From assembly GCA_012729015.1 (NCBI GenBank), contig JAAYDY010000048.1, positions 21,078 to 85,077 of the forward strand: a DNA stretch of 64,000 bases, in the 5' to 3' direction. The notes below the pieces were generated by a model. That model saw nothing but the letters and a program-made list of their open reading frames with translations. It had not been told where the DNA came from and did no database searches. Of the stretch, positions 16,793 to 24,743 are shown one piece after another; the stretch's first letter is position 1, and each line of letters begins with the position of its first letter. Position numbers and translations under genes: made by a program. The stretch is from Phycisphaerae bacterium. Its GTDB lineage: Bacteria > Planctomycetota > Phycisphaerae > FEN-1346 > JAACEH01.

Positions 16793-17821
16793 TTACTTGC
16801 CCTGACGCCGCTTCATCGCGACGCCCACGAGCCCAAGACCCAGCAGAGCCATCGTCGCGGGCTCCGGAACGGCCGGGATGTCCACAAGAGCCACCGCCTG
16901 GAGAACGCCGCCGTTGTTCTGGATGCCCCACGTGCCGACGTCCTCGGCCGCAAGGCTCAGGCCGCTGATGCCGCCGACGTTGAAATCATGGCCCGTTTCG
17001 ACGATCAGGTCGAACGCGGTGCCCTGCAACACAGCGACCATGGGATCAACATCCACGTCCACGGTGCCGGTCAGGCCATTGACTCTGGTGACGGCGATGT
17101 GACCCACGCCATCGGACATGATGGTGAATCCCAGCGTGGCGCCGACATACGCCCGGAAGTCCGTGCAGGTGACAGGAGCGCTCATGCTGTTGCCGATGAT
17201 GCGGAACTCCATCGACGTGCCGGCATGGGAAACGTCGCTGTTTCCGACATACAGCGTCGTCGACGAGAAGGAACCGCCGCTGATGGCGTAGGTGAACGGG
17301 TTACCGGTCTTCCCGGTAAGGCCGCCGGCGAAGTTGGCGGTGCCACCGGTCTGGGTCACCGTGGTCTGAACCCCCAAACCGTTGCCGAAACCAAGCGAGG
17401 TGGCTCCGGTAACGGTCAGGCTGCCGGTGATGATCTGAATGTCGGCACTGGCAGTGTACGTGGCATCCAAACGGCCCGTCGACAACTTGCCGTTGACGAC
17501 TACGTCACCGCCATCGATAATAAGCGTGCCCGCACCGTTGTAGCCAATCGTCAACCCCGTCATGGTCACATCGCCCTCAGCGATGAGGGTGCCGGACGAC
17601 GACACGCCGCTGCTGGACGAGCCAACCAGCGCGCCAGCACCCGTAATCGACCCGGTGTTGGCGATGGTGAGCGTGTTCGGCAGATTGAGGTTGTTTGTGC
17701 CCACCGTCGGGGTGTCGTTGATGGCGGTGGTGATAGTCGTCTGGCCGTTGTACGTAGCGGCCCCCGCCGTGGCGGCGATTCCCATCAGAACCGTCAAAGA
17801 TACTGCGATCATTTTGTTCAT
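16793..17821 (-). CDS. PEP-CTERM sorting-domain surface protein
   Basis: The 342-residue protein has a signal peptide (MNKMIAVSLTVLMGIAATAGA), a long Thr/Gly/Ser-rich beta-repeat body with recurring VTMTGLTIGYNGAGTLIIDGGDV-like turns (quoted in part), and the PEP-CTERM tail VPEPATMALLGLG followed by LVGVAMKRRQ. It should be exported and processed by an exosortase and sit on the cell surface or in the matrix. GGAGAG upstream supports ATG 17821; a longer ORF to 17848 lacks support. It has its own promoter about 190 nt upstream and an intrinsic terminator downstream, so it is a single-gene unit. Confidence 0.85.
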   Translation of the reverse strand: MNKMIAVSLTVLMGIAATAGAATYNGQTTITTAINDTPTVGTNNLNLPNTLTIANTGSITGAGALVGSSSSGVSSSGTLIAEGDVTMTGLTIGYNGAGTLIIDGGDVVVNGKLSTGRLDATYTASADIQIITGSLTVTGATSLGFGNGLGVQTTVTQTGGTANFAGGLTGKTGNPFTYAISGGSFSSTTLYVGNSDVSHAGTSMEFRIIGNSMSAPVTCTDFRAYVGATLGFTIMSDGVGHIAVTRVNGLTGTVDVDVDPMVAVLQGTAFDLIVETGHDFNVGGISGLSLAAEDVGTWGIQNNGGVLQAVALVDIPAVPEPATMALLGLGLVGVAMKRRQGK

Positions 17822-18015
17822 ATCCGCTCTCTCCAAAAGCAGTAACACAAGAAGAAACCGCCGCTCTCAAACAGGCTGTTGTCGCGGCACAACCGGCAAA
17901 CACCAGAGTATCGAAGTTCAGTAGAGGCGCGTCAGCGAAGCGATGAACAGCCCAGCCCGCTAACTCCACCCTTCCCCGCAGGAATTACATCTGGAATTAC
18001 AGGACTGCCACAGGG

Positions 18016-18044
18016 AATATACAACACGTTTCAGGGATATGCAA
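18016..18044 (-). promoter_or_regulatory. sigma-70-type promoter for the second PEP-CTERM gene
   Basis: On the minus strand TTGCAT (18044-18039) and TATATT (18021-18016) are separated by 17 bp. The leader to 17821 is about 190 nt and contains a doubled GTAATTCC segment (17981-18000). The surrounding 17950-18170 stretch is unusually A/T-rich for this window. The rest of 17822-18337 shows no gene. Confidence 0.7.
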
Positions 18045-18337
18045 CCCGCAGCGAGGGTTTTTTACATCCAAACAGGGGGCATCACGCGAAGTCATTTATG
18101 GGCATAGAGTTACACAATTCCGATAGTGTCGTTTTTCTGGCGGGCGGCTGTAGTTTAGGTAGAATCGTTCACAGAAGGGGCGTCCGACGCCATCAGGCCG
18201 ACCGCTCTGTAGACGCTGAGCGGACAGAAGAGGTTGGCGGCCCGTTGAGGCAGTGCGACCGCGTGACATGGTTCCCGGTCACCGCCAAGCGGCGGCCATG
18301 ACATCGCGCCATGGAGGGCGGCTCGCGGGACGGAGCC

Positions 18338-18523
18338 TCACGAGTTCCCCGGCGTACGCGACTGCAGGGCACTGGTTCCGTATGTTCGACGGCAGTGAAG
18401 GTCCCTGGTCTGTCGCAGGCACTTCCGGCAGAACCGGTGCGCCGCGTCCGTCCAGAACACGCGTCCACAGCGCAGGCAAGGCAGGAACTTCCTCTCGAGC
18501 GGGCGGAGTCTCAGTCTAGGCAT
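18338..18523 (-). CDS. small zinc-ribbon protein (61 aa)
   Basis: This small reading frame encodes two CxxC pairs, CLRC (16-19) and CRKC (32-35), within FLPCLRCGRVFWTDAAHRFC. That spacing is typical of a zinc ribbon in a small nucleic-acid- or protein-binding factor. The rest is basic. A strong GGAGAGGAAG Shine-Dalgarno precedes ATG 18523, and the gap to the upstream USP-EIIA gene is only 25 bp, so the two are probably co-transcribed. A longer in-frame extension reads through the upstream gene and is not real. Function is unknown. Confidence 0.65.
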   Translation of the reverse strand: MPRLRLRPLERKFLPCLRCGRVFWTDAAHRFCRKCLRQTRDLHCRRTYGTSALQSRTPGNS

Positions 18524-18548
18524 GTCACTTCCTCTCCTCGAACATGGC

Positions 18549-19826
18549 TCATTCGCCTCCTGAGGAATCGCCGTTGCCGGGCCCCGCTGCGGTGTGCGGC
18601 GCGGCATCCTCCAGATCGAGAACCCTGATGACGTCGTCTGCCGTGCGGCAGGCCAGCAGAGAGGACCGGACCGCCGGCAGCAGCATGAGCTGCGCGATGC
18701 GAGCCAGGATGCCCAGGTACTCGTCATAGAACTCCCGCGGCGTGATCAGCAGGAAGACGAACCGGGTCGGGCTGTCCTCGTCGCCGCCGAACCGGACGCC
18801 GTCCGGGCAGATGCCCAGGCAGCCGATAACCGCCGGAAGGCCCGGGATCGTGATGTGCGGAAAAGCCGTTTCGCATCCCACGGCAGTTGAGCCGGCGGCC
18901 TCCCGCGACATGGCCAGGTCCAGCAGGCGCGTCTGCGCGTCCCGGGGAATCTGGCCATGGGCCGCCAGCCGCTCGATGAGTAACCGGACGGCGTCCTCCT
19001 TGTCTCGCGGTTGCAGGTCGAGACAGACGGTCCTGTTCCACAGCACCTCGCGCAGGCTCGTGCGGCGCGACTGGCCGGCCACCAGCATAACCAGAGACTG
19101 GTCCACCCGCCGGCTGAGGGCTTCCGGAATGGAGCCGCGGAAATGCTCCGCGACTCGCCAGTAGTTCGGGGCGCCGAGGACGAGCAGGTCGCTCGGCCGA
19201 AGACATGCCTGTATCCCCGACACCACGTCGCCGGCCTTGTGGAACTGGACGGGACCGGTCAGGCCGGCGATGCGCGCCTGGATCTGGGAGCGGCGCAGGC
19301 CGTTGCGGACGCGCTGCTCCGGATCGCCCGAATCCGTCCGGGGCGACGGCTCGTCGTGCGCCACGTGCAGCGTCTGCATCTCGATGCCGAGTTCCGCGGC
19401 AAACTCCCGCGCCACCCAGAGCTGCTGAAGCGTATGGATGCCGCCGCCGGTCGGAATCAGAACGCGCTGAAGGTCCTGCGATCGGTTCTCCCGGATGATG
19501 ACGGCCTGCACCTTCCGCGCGACAACACAGCGAAGCATGGACTGGAGTTCGTCACCGTCGGCCGGCCAGTCGGCAACCAGCGCGCTGACGCGATTGACTT
19601 GCATGAACGCCCGGACGATGTCCGACGGGCTCTTCGAGAGCGTATAGGCTCGCAGTACGGCGACGCCGACATTCGATGCGGCGGCCATCCGCCGAGCCGC
19701 GCGCAGCACGGTCGCCTCGGCGTCACGGTCTGACACCAGCGCCAGAACAGGCAGTTCCGGAAGCCGCCCCAACGGCAGTTCCTCGCGTTCATGAGACAGG
19801 TATCGAACAGGGCTTGAGGCGGTCAT
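18549..19826 (-). CDS. universal-stress-protein tandem fused to a PTS EIIA-like domain
   Basis: In the 425-residue protein, residues about 25-130 and 130-270 look like two USP-type Rossmann domains. The second starts RVLIPTGGGIHTLQQLWVA and ends with the LVLGAPNYWR and GSIPEALSRRVDQS blocks, which resemble the ATP-site G-rich motif. Residues about 285-410 resemble a PtsN-type EIIA domain, with ETAFPHITIPGLP holding the candidate phospho-His. EIIA-Ntr proteins relay phosphate from EI/NPr in regulation; no EI or HPr gene is near. AGGAG precedes ATG 19826. It lies between rnk (210 bp gap) and the zinc-ribbon gene. Confidence 0.65.
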   Translation of the reverse strand: MTASSPVRYLSHEREELPLGRLPELPVLALVSDRDAEATVLRAARRMAAASNVGVAVLRAYTLSKSPSDIVRAFMQVNRVSALVADWPADGDELQSMLRCVVARKVQAVIIRENRSQDLQRVLIPTGGGIHTLQQLWVAREFAAELGIEMQTLHVAHDEPSPRTDSGDPEQRVRNGLRRSQIQARIAGLTGPVQFHKAGDVVSGIQACLRPSDLLVLGAPNYWRVAEHFRGSIPEALSRRVDQSLVMLVAGQSRRTSLREVLWNRTVCLDLQPRDKEDAVRLLIERLAAHGQIPRDAQTRLLDLAMSREAAGSTAVGCETAFPHITIPGLPAVIGCLGICPDGVRFGGDEDSPTRFVFLLITPREFYDEYLGILARIAQLMLLPAVRSSLLACRTADDVIRVLDLEDAAPHTAAGPGNGDSSGGE

Positions 19827-20036
19827 ATCCGTGCTCCTGAGACAGTTCGTCGCCGGGCATCCGGCGCGCGGCGGGAATGGCGCTCCTGCGGATGGTGACC
19901 CCAGGGGACCTCTGTCCTGACGGGGCGGTCGCACGCTCCAGACGCCGAAAGCGTTCCGGTCGAGCAAGGGTGAGGGATCTGTTGAGTGTGCGGCGTGTGA
20001 ATCGGTCGCCCAGGCCGGCCGGGGACTGCGCCTGCG

Positions 20037-20474
20037 TCAGGCGGTCGGCTCGGCCTGCGTTTCTCGCGCGGCGGCCTCCGGCTGGTACAGGACATCCGTG
20101 ATCCGCAGACGCCGCAGGCCCGCCGGCGTGTGGCAGTTGACCTCGTCCTCGACGCGGCACCCGAGCAGGGCCAGGCCGATGGGGGCCAGGACGGAGACCT
20201 TCGCCTGTTCCACACTGGCCTCATCGGGCCAGACCACGGTGTAGGCGGATTCCTCGCGGGTATCGGCGTCCACGAACTGAACACGCGACCCCATCGTCAC
20301 GACGTCGTGCGGAATGTCATCGGCGGCGACCACGTGGGCGTCGTTCAGATCGTGCTGAATCTGTTCGATACACTTCTTCGTCTCGGCGTCCTGTGCGTAC
20401 CTGAGGGCCTGCACCAACTGAGCCAGACGAACGTAGTCTCCCTGGGTCAGAACGATGTTCCTGAAGGCTGCCAT
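20037..20474 (-). CDS. rnk: Rnk/GreA-C-type RNA polymerase-interacting factor
   Basis: The 145-residue protein matches the Rnk/GreA-GreB C-terminal-domain family: an N-terminal helical part (TQGDYVRLAQLVQALRYAQ), then DIPHDVVTMGSRVQFVD near 70-85, VSVLAPIGLALLGCRVEDEV near 105-124, and LYQPEA near the end. Rnk proteins bind RNA polymerase near the secondary channel without the full coiled coil of GreA. GGAGGAG lies before ATG 20474, so the ORF extension to 20624 is rejected. The gene is 37 bp downstream of the TetR-Rnk fusion in the same direction. Confidence 0.85.
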   Translation of the reverse strand: MAAFRNIVLTQGDYVRLAQLVQALRYAQDAETKKCIEQIQHDLNDAHVVAADDIPHDVVTMGSRVQFVDADTREESAYTVVWPDEASVEQAKVSVLAPIGLALLGCRVEDEVNCHTPAGLRRLRITDVLYQPEAAARETQAEPTA

Positions 20475-20511
20475 GACCACTCCTCCTCTGTTCGTGACGA
20501 AACCTGCCTGA

Positions 20512-21606
20512 CTACAGGTGGTAATCGCCGGCGCTCTCGGGCTGGTACTGAATCGCCTGAATCCGCAGGCGTCTCCGCCGGCCCGTCTCCTCGAACTGCA
20601 TGAGCGAGCCCACGCGGCAGCCAAGCATGGCCGTTCCCATGGGCTCCAGGATCGAGACGTTCTCGGCCGACTTCCCGGCGTCCACCGGGAAGACCAGCGA
20701 GCGAACCTGCGACGGGCCGCCGTCGGAATCCTGAAGCAGAACCCGCGAGTTCATTGTGACCACGTCGGGAGGCACAAGCTTCGGATCGACGATTCGCCCA
20801 CGGGCCAGACCTTCGTCCAGATCGCCGAGATGCCTGGCCAGTTCCTCGTTGCCGAACCCTCGGGCCACGGCGATAAGTTCCTTGAGCCGCTGGAAGTCGT
20901 ACCGGGTGATGAATATCTCGCGACAGGGCTCGGCGTCGGCCCGGACGACGGCGGCGCTACTGGCGGCGACGACATGCTTCGGCGCAGCCACCTTCAGCAA
21001 CGTTTCCTTCACGCGGCGCACCTGGGCGTCGAGCGGCTCCGACTGCTCGGGCCTCGACCAGTAGCCCATGAATGCCCCGAGCACCCCCTCGAAACTCAGC
21101 GCCAGGTACAGGGGATGGATTCTTTCGAACAGCCCCGCCTCGACGCCTCGTTCGAGCAACTTGCCGACCATGTCCAGGTACCGGTAATAGGACGACACGA
21201 CACGATCGGACAAGGCCTCCGGCTGCGGATACGCGCCTGAACTCTGTTCACAGGAGAACAGGACGAAGAAGAGCCGATGCCGGTCGTAATCGACCAGCCG
21301 CGTCCGAATCAGGGCTTCGAGGACCCCCTCGGCACCCAGCGGCCGCGAGGCAAGGTCGCGCATCTCCTCGAGCAACCCGTCGGCGATCCGCTCAATCACG
21401 GCCCCGTACAGCCGCTCCTTGCTGGAAAACGAGTTGTAGATCGTCCCGACGCCCACTCCGGCGGCCTGAGCAATCTGCTCGGTGGTGGTGGCCACGTACC
21501 CCTTCTCGCGAAACACCTGCTCCACGGTGTCCAGAATGGCCTCGATGCGGCGCAACCGTTCCTGGCTTCGTCGGGCCTTGGTGGATGCCTTGGTCACACG
21601 CGGCAT
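20512..21606 (-). CDS. TetR-family regulator fused to an Rnk/GreA-C-like domain
   Basis: The 364-residue protein begins with a TetR HTH (about 15-65: EAILDTVEQVFREKGY, then TTTEQIAQAAGVGVGTIYNSF). A helical TetR C-terminal ligand/dimer domain follows to about 200. Residues about 225-362 form an Rnk-like domain with PPDVVTMNSRV (ending near 289), ILEPMGTAMLGCRVG and QYQPESAGDY, closely resembling the free Rnk encoded next door. The architecture would put an RNA-polymerase-contacting module on a repressor; this functional reading is inference. ATG 21606 has GGGGAG upstream; a TTG start at 21612 is possible. A strong promoter and an operator-like palindrome precede it. Confidence 0.8.
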   Translation of the reverse strand: MPRVTKASTKARRSQERLRRIEAILDTVEQVFREKGYVATTTEQIAQAAGVGVGTIYNSFSSKERLYGAVIERIADGLLEEMRDLASRPLGAEGVLEALIRTRLVDYDRHRLFFVLFSCEQSSGAYPQPEALSDRVVSSYYRYLDMVGKLLERGVEAGLFERIHPLYLALSFEGVLGAFMGYWSRPEQSEPLDAQVRRVKETLLKVAAPKHVVAASSAAVVRADAEPCREIFITRYDFQRLKELIAVARGFGNEELARHLGDLDEGLARGRIVDPKLVPPDVVTMNSRVLLQDSDGGPSQVRSLVFPVDAGKSAENVSILEPMGTAMLGCRVGSLMQFEETGRRRRLRIQAIQYQPESAGDYHL

Positions 21607-21635
21607 GGGCAACTCCCCTTCCTCTCCTGGTTGTC

Positions 21636-21657
21636 AGTCATCCAATGAGGGATTACT
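21636..21657. promoter_or_regulatory. candidate operator palindrome at the TetR-Rnk start site
   Basis: AGTCATCC (21636-21643) and GGATTACT (21650-21657) are inverted arms matching at 7 of 8 positions around a 6-bp spacer. It lies just downstream of the -10 box, across the predicted transcription start. Size and position suit a TetR-type autoregulatory operator. Confidence 0.5.
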
Positions 21658-21660
21658 CAG

Positions 21661-21688
21661 ATTTTATCCGAAAGATGTTCCATGTCAA
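21661..21688 (-). promoter_or_regulatory. sigma-70-type promoter for the TetR-Rnk operon
   Basis: On the minus strand a perfect TTGACA (21688-21683) and TAAAAT (21666-21661) are separated by 16 bp. The start site would be near 21654, inside the palindrome at 21636-21657. Confidence 0.8.
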
Positions 21689-21893
21689 GGCCAAAGTGGC
21701 TGCCAGACCGTTGGGGGACGCTCTGGTCTGGGGTCATTCCTTCGATCCGGTCCGGAACCTGCGTTAAGCGGCCATGGCGCCACGGCTCTCCGTCCAGAAC
21801 GAGCGTGGATTCTGACATGCCACACTGGTGCCGGCACTGGGTACACAATGGGGGTGGCTCCGACCTGATGTGGAGGGTACAATCGCCTTGTCC

Positions 21894-23174
21894 ATGGGGC
21901 TCCCAGACGGCGCGGCCAAGATGCAGCAGCAGACTGTCAAACTCCCAGCATCCTCGGAATCCGTGTCCAACCGGCGTATCCTGCGCCGCTACGGAGGACG
22001 CCGGATGCAATTCGTCCCGGCGGATTCGGTGCGGTTGCTTGTCAACGGCGACGGGGCGTATCCCGAGATGCTCGGCGCGATCGCCGGCGCTCGCAGCCGG
22101 ATCGACATGGAGACCTACATCCTGCGCGACGACCGCGCCGGCCGGATGTTCCAGGAAGCCTTGTGCCTCGCCGCCGCACGGGGCGTCCGTGTCCGCCTGC
22201 TCTACGACTGGCTCGGCTCGCTGAGCCTTCCGCGACACTTTGTCGAACCGCTCGTCGAGGCCGGTGTCGAGGTGGCGGCGTACCACCCGCTGATTCTGCG
22301 GCGGCCGGTGTGGGCCCTGAACAAGCGGGACCATCGCAAGATGCTGATCGTGGACGAGAGGGTGTCCTTCACCGGCGGGCTCAATATCGGGGACGAGTAC
22401 GCGCCGGCCTCGCAGGGCGGACCAGGCTGGCGCGACACGCATCTGCGGCTGGACGGCACGGAGGTGGCCCGTGCGATGACCGACCTGTTCGGGTATGCCT
22501 GGCGACGAGCCACTCCTTACCCTGCGTCGCTCAGCCGCCGCGGACGCGCCGGCTGGGCGCTGCGTCGGGGACTGGCCGGGCGGTCCCGCGAAGCGGCGCC
22601 TCGAGGCCAGGACAAGCCCGCCGCGGGCATCCCGGTCAGCATCCTGGGCAATGAGGTGCTGCGCTACCGCCGCCGCATTCACCATGCGTACCTGCGGTCT
22701 ATCCGGGCGGCACGGCGTTACATCCTGATCGAGAATGCGTACTTCATTCCGAACCGGGCCGTGCGGCGGGCACTGATCCAAGCCGCCCGACGAGGAGTCT
22801 TCGTCGGCGTGGTGGTCTCCGCTCGCAGCGACGTGCCCATCACGGCGTATGCCACCCGTGCGACATTTGACGAGCTCCTGGCCGGAGGCGTACGCCTGTT
22901 CGAATGGCCGCTCAGCGTGATGCACGCCAAGACGGCAGTCATCGACGACGCGTGGTCCATTGTCGGGAGCTACAACTTCGACCATCGCAGCCTGCTGCAC
23001 CAACTGGAATGCGTGGCCGTGGTGGCGGATGCGGCTCTTGCGGCCGGACTGCGGGACCAGACGCTGGAAGACCTCTCGCACTGCCGGGAGATCACGCGGG
23101 AAGCCCACCGTGCGCGGCCGTGGTGGCGTCAGGCACTCGAGCGTCTGGCGTACCTGCTGCGCCACTGGCTCTAG
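21894..23174 (+). CDS. phospholipase D-like cardiolipin synthase
   Basis: The 426-residue protein has two HKD motifs: NKRDHRKMLIVDE followed by FTGGLNIGDEY (near 140-165), and MHAKTAVIDDAWSIVGSYNFDHRS (near 342-365, quoted in part). It lacks the N-terminal membrane helices of ClsA and looks ClsB-like, so it would join two phosphatidyl groups to make cardiolipin or do a related transphosphatidylation. The start is uncertain: ATG 21894 is used, with TTG 21888 nearer to GGAGGG (21872-21877) and ATG 21921 also possible. A TACAAT box at 21878-21883 could be a -10. It is divergent from the TetR-Rnk gene and a candidate regulatory target. Confidence 0.8.
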   Translation: MGLPDGAAKMQQQTVKLPASSESVSNRRILRRYGGRRMQFVPADSVRLLVNGDGAYPEMLGAIAGARSRIDMETYILRDDRAGRMFQEALCLAAARGVRVRLLYDWLGSLSLPRHFVEPLVEAGVEVAAYHPLILRRPVWALNKRDHRKMLIVDERVSFTGGLNIGDEYAPASQGGPGWRDTHLRLDGTEVARAMTDLFGYAWRRATPYPASLSRRGRAGWALRRGLAGRSREAAPRGQDKPAAGIPVSILGNEVLRYRRRIHHAYLRSIRAARRYILIENAYFIPNRAVRRALIQAARRGVFVGVVVSARSDVPITAYATRATFDELLAGGVRLFEWPLSVMHAKTAVIDDAWSIVGSYNFDHRSLLHQLECVAVVADAALAAGLRDQTLEDLSHCREITREAHRARPWWRQALERLAYLLRHWL

Positions 23175-23321
23175 GCAACGAAGATGCCATGCAGCCGGGG
23201 CAGGGGCGAGTTGAGAGTGGGAGCCGGCGTCAGATCCACGGAACCCCTTGCACGTGCCGGGGTTTAACGGTCGCGTGCATTCCAACCTTATCACAACCGT
23301 TCGCCCAAGGAGGATCGGAAC

Positions 23322-24707
23322 ATGAGGCTGTTGACCGCAGTGATGCTGGCTGCCCTGGCGGTTCCTGTCGGACTTGCCGCCGCCGGCGAGCCGGTGGCCA
23401 TCACCGACGCGAAGGATCGGCAGATTGTCGATGCGTTTCTTGCTCACGTGGCCAATGTGCCCAAGACGGTCAGCCTCGAAGCCTGCAAGAAGAAGACGGC
23501 CGAGGAGTGCGAGGGCATCATCTGGACCATCCTGCCCTACGTCGAGATGCCGCTGGTGGCCTACGAACTGACCGGCGACGCCAAACACCTGGACACGTTC
23601 GTCACCGCCATGGACAACCTTCGCGGCGCACTGACCAAGGGGCCCGACGAATACCTGGGATGGTACGGCAAGGCCCTGTCGGGCTTCCAGAATCCGAAGG
23701 AGCCAGGCAAGAAGGTGGACGTCATGATCAACGCCTACCGGGCCATCGACCTGATCGGCCGGTTCCTGGTCCTGACAGAGGCCGAGCCGGCTCTGGCCGC
23801 CAAGTATGCCGCGCAGCGCGAGGCCTACCGGGACCTGGCCGTGAACCACTTGGCCGAGAAGTGGGTTCGTCGCGGCAACTATGTGAGCCTGGGCGATCGC
23901 GGTGCGATCTTCCGAACGCATGCCGCCCTGAAGGAGGACAAGGGCAACCTCACTCAGCCGCACAACAAGCACGCCATCATCATCAGCGGCCTCCTGAGCC
24001 TCTACCGCGCGACGGGAAAGGATGAGTATGCCAAGATCGCCGTCGAACTGGGCACGCGGTTCAAGCGCTGCCTGACCCTGAAAGACGGACACTATGAGTG
24101 GAACTACTGGGATCCGGCCGGCCAGTGGGACGTGCTGCCGAGCAATCCGAGCAAATGGAAGCACTGGATCGGCGTGGAGCACAAGGGCGGTTACTACGGC
24201 GCCAGCCTCTCGCAGGCGGTGCTGCTGTACGAGCACGGCCTCGTGTTCGACGAGACGGACATGGCACGCTTCGTCAAGACCCAGACCCGGATGTGCTGGA
24301 ACGGAAGCATGGACTCGCCCGCGTGGGCCCGCGTGGACGGCACCACGAGCGACAAGTACATGCAGGGGGCGTACATGTGCGCCGCCCTGGCCCCGCTGAG
24401 CGAGAAGATCGCCGAGTTCGTGTACACCGGGCCGCGACAGGACGAGCGGCTCAAGGCCGCCTCGCACGGCTGGCAGGGCGGACCGACCGCCTGCGGGTGG
24501 ATCGAAGGGAAGTTCCTCGCCATGCCCCGTTCGGCGAAGTCCAGGCAGCCCTATCTGAGCATCGGCAAGAAGATTCTGGCATCAGCCGCCAACCGGACGG
24601 CACTGAAGTCCCTGGGATTCGAGGTCAAAGGATCCGGGTACGCCGCGCCACGGTCGCCCGACCAGATGAAGCCGATGCCCAAGGCCCCGGACCCGAAGAA
24701 TCTCTAG
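23322..24707 (+). CDS. secreted alpha/alpha-barrel-like protein, copy 1
   Basis: The 461-residue protein starts with a signal peptide (MRLLTAVMLAALAVPVGLAAAG). The rest is helical, with Trp/Tyr/His-rich segments such as LGWYGKAL, TQPHNKHAIIISGLLSLYRATGKDEY and LKDGHYEWNYWDPAG. This is reminiscent of six-hairpin toroid glycosidases and lyases, which act on polysaccharides in the periplasm. No specific family is recognised. AAGGAGGAT before ATG 23322 sets the start. The next gene encodes a clear paralog 36 bp downstream, so the two are probably co-transcribed. Confidence 0.6.
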   Translation: MRLLTAVMLAALAVPVGLAAAGEPVAITDAKDRQIVDAFLAHVANVPKTVSLEACKKKTAEECEGIIWTILPYVEMPLVAYELTGDAKHLDTFVTAMDNLRGALTKGPDEYLGWYGKALSGFQNPKEPGKKVDVMINAYRAIDLIGRFLVLTEAEPALAAKYAAQREAYRDLAVNHLAEKWVRRGNYVSLGDRGAIFRTHAALKEDKGNLTQPHNKHAIIISGLLSLYRATGKDEYAKIAVELGTRFKRCLTLKDGHYEWNYWDPAGQWDVLPSNPSKWKHWIGVEHKGGYYGASLSQAVLLYEHGLVFDETDMARFVKTQTRMCWNGSMDSPAWARVDGTTSDKYMQGAYMCAALAPLSEKIAEFVYTGPRQDERLKAASHGWQGGPTACGWIEGKFLAMPRSAKSRQPYLSIGKKILASAANRTALKSLGFEVKGSGYAAPRSPDQMKPMPKAPDPKNL

Positions 24708-24743
24708 CAGGGACCGCACGCCGACCGTGCAGGGAGGTCGCCC

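Noticed and set aside
21657..24467. 936-codon minus-strand ORF
   Set aside because: It spans two clear plus-strand genes (cardiolipin-synthase-like and secreted paralog 1) and has no Shine-Dalgarno or recognisable domain.
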